A stretch of DNA of 64,000 nt. Origin: Cladorrhinum sp. PSN259. Lineage: Eukaryota; Ascomycota; Sordariomycetes; Sordariales; Podosporaceae. The position numbers were made by a program, and so were the translations under genes. Below, in pieces: positions 59,441 through 64,000 of the stretch. Location: contig MU867062.1 in NCBI GenBank assembly GCA_033725935.1, positions 186,001-250,000 on the forward strand. Reading direction: 5' to 3'. Under the pieces are notes generated by a model. That model worked only from the letters and a program-made list of their open reading frames with translations. It was not told where the DNA came from and searched no databases. Every line of letters starts with the position of its first letter. Within the stretch, counting starts at the first letter, position 1.

Positions 59441-60462
59441 ATGGGTCGCGTTGTAAGTACACACATTCAATTCTCAATTCTGCAGCATTCGATTTCACGA
59501 TTCGATTCGATTTGGCACGGACATGGCGACATGGCGACATGGAAAATTGGAGAGACGGAGCGACTTTGCGAGGAGGAGCTTCCCGACAAAATTGGCCAAC
59601 CTCCCCGGTAATACGGCGATGATGCTAATAATTGCTTCTCTTGAATTCAGATCCGCAACCAGCGTAAGGGCCGTGGCAGCATCTTCACTGCCAACACCCG
59701 CCTGAACAAGGCCCCCGCTAAGTTCAGATCCCTCGATTTCGCCGAGCGTCATGGCTACGTCCGCGGTATCGTGAAGGAGATCATCCACGACCCCGGCCGT
59801 GGTGCTCCTCTTGCTCGTGTCGTCTTCAACAGCCCCTACAAGTTCAAGAAGGTCACCGAGACTTTCATTGCCAACGAGGGCATGTACACCGGCCAGTTCA
59901 TCTATGCCGGTAAGAACGCCGCCCTCACCGTCGGCAACGTCCTTCCTCTCGCCTCTGTTCCCGAGGGTACCGTCGTATCCAACGTCGAGGAGAAGGTCGG
60001 TGACCGCGGTGCGCTCGGCCGTACCTCCGGCAACTACATCACCGTTGTCGGCCACAACCCCGATGAGGGCAAGACCCGCATCAAGCTCCCCTCCGGCGCC
60101 AAGAAGGTCGTCTCCAGCAGCGCTCGTGGTATGATCGGTATCGTCGCCGGTGGTGGCAGAACCGACAAGCCCCTCCTTAAGGCTTCGCGTGCCAAGCATA
60201 AGTTCGCCGTCAAGCGTAACAGATGGCCCAAGACTCGTGGTGTTGCCATGAACCCCGTCGACCATCCTCACGGTGGTGTAAGTGCTGGAAAATACAATTT
60301 GGGAAATGATTTCAAGCAGCTGACATGGTGCTATAGGGTAACCACCAACATATTGGTAAGGCGTCTACCATCTCCAGATACGCTGCCCAGGGTCAGAAGG
60401 CGGGTCTTATTGCCGCCAGAAGAACGGGTCTTCTGCGTGGTACCCAGAAGACGAAGGAGTAA
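59441..60462 (+). CDS. Ribosomal protein uL2 (cytosolic 60S; L2/L8)
   Basis: Three exons: 59441-59452, 59651-60277 and 60337-60462, giving 254 residues, the usual eukaryotic length. Exon 1 encodes only MGRV, then a 198-base intron. Motifs are IRNQRKGRGS at the start, DPGRGAPLARVVF, and the peptidyl-transferase loop MNPVDHPHGG that runs across the second intron into GNHQHIG. uL2 sits in the large subunit near the catalytic centre and helps join the subunits. Codon use is strongly biased to C-ending codons, unlike its neighbours, as expected for a highly expressed gene. The first intron carries an 8-base direct repeat (ACATGGCG) at 59521-59542. Confidence 0.97.
59521..59542 (+). repeat. 8-bp direct repeat in uL2 intron 1
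   Basis: ACATGGCG occurs twice followed by a partial ACATGG, inside the 198-base first intron. Confidence 0.8.
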
Positions 60463-61214
60463 GGCTTTCACGGTTCTACGTCTGGGCAAGGGGTTCATCG
60501 GGTTGCATTGGTCTTTGCTGCTTTGTAGTTACGGGGCTGCTGCGGCAGAAAGGACACTCACGTTTCTTTCTGCAAGCATGACGGCCGTAAATGAATTAAA
60601 AGGATTCCCAAAAGCGGTTGGAACGAGGCTCGTCTGGTCATAGGGAGGCCGGGTAGACAATGCAGTCCAGGGGGCTCGAGAATCGAGGAGTATTCTTTCA
60701 CTTCGGGAGGGCATATTATGAAAGCGAAGCCATGCCAATGCAAGCCGTGATAAGGAGCCGGTGTATCATTTGGTTGGTTATGTGATTAGAAGAAGCGGTA
60801 GCTGATGAGCAAGATGAGCCTCAAAACACCACCTATGCTTGCCAACTGCTCGTGACGTCAGCTGTGAACAGCTAGGGATGCCATTCCCCTGGCTGGGAAA
60901 GCTTCTAGGTGAATGGCTCGGAGTCCGGGGTATACCTATCAACTTCGCGAAATGCTCCGAATAGGATCGGCGACTTTGTGCTCACCGCCGGTCCCTTTGC
61001 CCAGCCATATTTACTCCGTGTTATACAATGTGGGAAAGTTGACAGCGGGTAACAATGCCAAGTGACCCCACCAAATAATTTGTCGCCCCGCCCTTGACGA
61101 ACGCAGTAAAGCTGCTTTGAAACTCGGCCCCTCCAGAGGGGCACAACACAAATCCTCCCACGCAAGTTTTCATTCCTCCCTTCAACCACCACACAACAGC
61201 ACCAGCTAAGCATC
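60463..61214. other. Intergenic between uL2 and adenosine kinase
   Basis: 3' end of uL2 and promoter of adenosine kinase. The last 80 bases before the ATG are C/T/A-rich leader-like DNA. No other gene is seen. Confidence 0.5.
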
Positions 61215-62807
61215 ATGGCATCCACCAAGGAGTACAGACTTTTCTGCTTGGAGAACCCTCTCCTCGGTAAGATTGCCAGTCTACTATCTTAACTTACGAC
61301 TCAATTCAGGCGTTTTCTATGTTCATGCGCCTTATTGTCTCCTTTCCCCCTCTATCCTCAGCTTTATTTCCCCGAATTCCCCCACGCTGACTTGGCGGTG
61401 TGCAGACATTCAAGCCGTCGGCGACGATGCCCTCCTCGAGAAGTATGGCCTCAAGGCTAACGATGCTATCCTCGCTGAGGAGAAGCATGCTGGCATTCAT
61501 GAGGAGCTCCTCAACAACTACGATGCCAAGCTGATCGCCGGTGGTGCTGCCCAGAACACGGCCCGTGGTGCCCAGTACCTCCTGGCGCCTAATAGCGTCG
61601 TCTACGTCGGTGGTGCCGGTGACGACAAGTACGCCGACATCCTTCGCGAAACCTGCAAGCAGGTTGGTCTCCGTGTCGAGTACCGCGTTGACCCCAAGAT
61701 CCCAACTGGCCGCTGCGGTGTTGTCATTACCGGCCACAACCGGAGCATGGTCACTGAGCTCGGCGCCGCCAACCACTACGACCTCGAGCACCTCAAGCGA
61801 CCCGATATCTGGGCCCTCGTCGAGAACGCTGAGGTCTACTACGTCGGTGGCTACCACTTCACCGTGTGCCCTCCGGCTATCATGGAGCTCGCCAAGCAGG
61901 CCGCTGAGAAGAACAAGCCATTCATCCTTTCTCTCTCTGCTCCCTTCATTCCCCAGTTCTTCAAGGAGCCCCTTGATGCCTCTGCTCCTTACTGGGACTA
62001 TGTCATCGGCAATGAGACCGAGGCCGCTGCCTACTCCGAATCACACGGTTTGGGCTTGACCGACGTCAAAGAGATCGCTAAGGCTCTTGCAAACCTTCCC
62101 AAGGTCAACACTCAGCGCAAGCGTGTTGCCATTATCACTCAGGGCACCGAGCCCACTGTTGTTGCCGTTCAGGGTGAGGATGAGGTTCAGGAGTACCCCG
62201 TCCACCCCCTCGCGAAGGAGGAGATCTACGACACCAACGGTGCCGGTGATGCCTTCGCCGGTGGTTTCTGCGCCGGCATTGTTGATGGCCACTCCCTTGC
62301 CGACTCCGTTGACAGGGGCCAATGGCTCGCTCGCCTCTCCATTAAGGAGTTGGGTCCTTCGTAAGTATCTCCTGCGTTCCTCTTTTTCGTCTCATCTATT
62401 CCGTGCGCCGTGTTACAATGTGCTATATGGACACCAAGCGGCCGCGCATTCGTCGAATACCCGTGTGAAGGCAGTACACCCCATGCATTGAGCTATGAGA
62501 TATCATATCCAGCATCATGTCACCGAGCTTAAAACGCATCCGTCATCAGATGTGGTCAGTAGATCAGTCTGTATTTCACAGCCAAAAGTGCAGGGTGTGA
62601 CTAGGTTTACATAACTATACGCGGGCATCTCCGTTTCCATCTCTCCCGTCCCCTGTTCTTCCATCACCAACCACCACAAGCCAAAAACCAACCCACCCCC
62701 TGATTGCCGTCACCTCAACCCCGAAAACTAGAAAACAGTACATGAGCTAACAAGAGCCCCCCTAAACTAGCTACCCTTTCCCCAAGCAGACCTACTCCAA
62801 GCAGTAG
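61215..62807 (+). CDS. Adenosine kinase
   Basis: Three exons: 61215-61266, 61406-62360 and 62771-62807, giving 347 residues. Motifs are CLENPLLDIQA, AGGAAQNTARGAQYLL near the adenosine-binding region, VYVGGAGDDKYADIL, and the PfkB signature DTNGAGDAFAGGF with catalytic Asp299. The enzyme phosphorylates adenosine to AMP with ATP and keeps the methylation cycle running by removing adenosine. The final intron is unusually long (410 bases, with a GAGCTAAC branch motif). Its acceptor is placed at CTAAACTAG|C because the resulting end SYPFPKQTYSKQ matches the conserved adenosine kinase C-terminus; reading straight on gives an unrelated tail. Exon 2 has C-rich codon bias, suggesting good expression. 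Confidence 0.95.
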
Positions 62808-63841
62808 ATTACGTAAGGTAAATTACGAAGCAGAAGAGATACGAACTCAGCGTCTATGTCTTTTTTCATTTGTTTAATTCGCGTATAAGTCGAAATGGGC
62901 GTTATATCTTTTCCGGTGGCATCAAAAAAAGGGTAGAAATGGGGGCGTCGTAGTTTTCAACAACATGGGCATTTTCAAGGATTGTGTGTGGTATTGGCCA
63001 AAAAAGGAGGAGGATTCGTCCATCATCTTCAAGTCGAAATTCAACTTCAATTAGTGATTCCCCCTAAAAACGATGCATCATCTAGAGCAGATTCAAGGAA
63101 TGGAGATATAAGCAGGATGAATGGAGAGAAAGGACGAAAAGGAAAGAAGTCTATGAGAGGATAATAGGCTTAAGATAATATGTAACAAAAGAATATATAT
63201 CTTATCGCTTTCTCATCATCGAATAGACAGCTAGTAAGTCCAAATCGTGTAAAAAATAAATAAATAAAAAATTAAAAAAAGGAAGGACCCAAGCTGTCGT
63301 TGCTGCTTCGTGACCTCTCTTCTGTTCATCTCTCTCTGTTCTCCCTGGTGATTTCTTCATCGCTTTCCTGCCTCTTATATCTCGTCGAAACAATAATGAT
63401 AATTTTGTGCAATGAATGTTGAGGCCAAAAGGCTTTTGGCCAAATTCTGAGCTGGTAAGGTCCTTGCCGATGTGGATTACCTGTTCGGCACCTGAGAGAT
63501 TTTGCTTATTCCCCGAGTAGGTGTCCCCTCCCATCCTCCTGACATTCGGCGATACAGAGCTGTCTAACATGCGCTGGGTTCAAAGAGTATCTATCCATTC
63601 TGGTCTCAAATACGAAACGGAAGAGATTTTTCCGCTTGAAACGTCGAATAAGGTATTGCCGGCTGGATCCTAGAGACAAATCGATCGTTATTCGGCGAAT
63701 ATTTCGTTCTTGTAGCCCTAGTTGAATAAATCTGAATAATCTGGTTTGGATTGAAAAAAAAACCCAAATAGAATCCAGAGGAGGCAAGAGGAACCATGTG
63801 ATCAAGACCTGAAGTCACTGATCTTCTGGAGCATGCTTGTT
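62808..63841. other. Intergenic between convergent adenosine kinase and the partial gene
   Basis: A/T-rich DNA with an AAAT-type run near 63254-63285. Presumed 3' UTRs; no gene recognised. Confidence 0.5.
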
Positions 63842-64000
63842 TCAACGCTTTGGGTATTGCTTTCCATCGATGCCCGATTTGTTGTTCTCCGCTTTCGCCA
63901 TGTAGAGCGGGTTCTGTGCCGGCTCCATACCTCCAACGGGCTTCTGCGCATACGGTTCAAGCCATGCGTTCATAAGGACCTGCTTGTCGTAGCCGTCCGT
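63842..64000 (-). CDS. 3' end of an unidentified gene (partial)
   Basis: The last 53 codons of a minus-strand frame, cut by the window edge and ending at TGA 63844-63842. The peptide includes YDKQVLMNAWLEPYAQKPVG and ends GIDGKQYPKR. It is hydrophilic and lacks a membrane segment in the visible part. I do not recognise the family; the gene continues beyond base 64000. The steady use of good codons and absence of stops over the segment favour a real exon. Confidence 0.55.
   Translation of the reverse strand, partial: TDGYDKQVLMNAWLEPYAQKPVGGMEPAQNPLYMAKAENNKSGIDGKQYPKR

Noticed and set aside
59495..60271. Minus-strand frame of 258 codons opposite uL2
   Set aside because: Antisense shadow caused by the C-ending codon bias of uL2.
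1..64000. tRNA genes, transposons or CRISPR-like arrays
   Set aside because: A visual scan for the GGTTCRANNCC-type tRNA box, for transposase-like proteins, for long terminal repeats and for regularly spaced repeats found none. A tRNA covariance search and a self-dotplot would be decisive.

Overview
The window is nuclear DNA of a filamentous ascomycete, most likely a sordariomycete near Neurospora or Sordaria. The basis is dense short introns (54-122 bp in most cases) with GT-AG ends and CTRAC-like branch sites, long pyrimidine/CA-rich leaders and microsatellite-rich intergenic DNA. Gene content also fits: an NRC-1-type MAPKKK, a 14.8 kDa LYR complex I subunit, fungal PEX3 and ATG101. Nothing bacterial, viral or transposon-derived was recognised, and I found no tRNA, rRNA or CRISPR. 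The genus is inferred from gene style, not from a database comparison.

Layout. 1-13 kb: forkhead regulator (+), ATG101 (-), PEX3 (+), TRAPP subunit Bet5 (-) and a CaMKK-like kinase (+). 13-30 kb: two long gene-poor stretches around a Hal4/Sat4-type kinase (+) and an unrecognised proline-rich protein (-). 30-40 kb: RNA polymerase subunit Rpc19 (+), complex I NUO-14.8 (-), a disordered hydrophilic protein (+), a secreted SGNH hydrolase with a 32-serine run (+) and the NRC-1/Ste11 MAPKKK (-). 40-54 kb: a 3.8-kb gene-free stretch, a 1,333-aa PH-like plus leucine-rich-repeat protein (+), then three minus-strand genes: mitochondrial hydroxyacyl-thioester dehydratase, prephenate dehydratase and translation release factor eRF1. 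54-64 kb: a DUF1770 protein (+), a DDT/WHIM chromatin protein (-), ribosomal protein uL2 (+), adenosine kinase (+) and the 3' end of one more minus-strand gene cut by the window edge.

In all there are 20 complete gene models and one partial. I rebuilt each multi-exon gene by joining exons in phase; every joined frame closes at a stop and gives a plausible family length. Most genes are housekeeping and there is no operon-like logic. Three kinases of nutrient, stress or MAPK signalling (CaMKK-like, Hal4-like, NRC-1) lie within 30 kb.

I do not see an obvious new multi-gene system. The most interesting local signals are a 93-codon open frame that continues in phase after the ATG101 stop, two kinase introns that are multiples of three without stops, coding tandem repeats, and a 410-bp last intron before a 12-codon exon in adenosine kinase.
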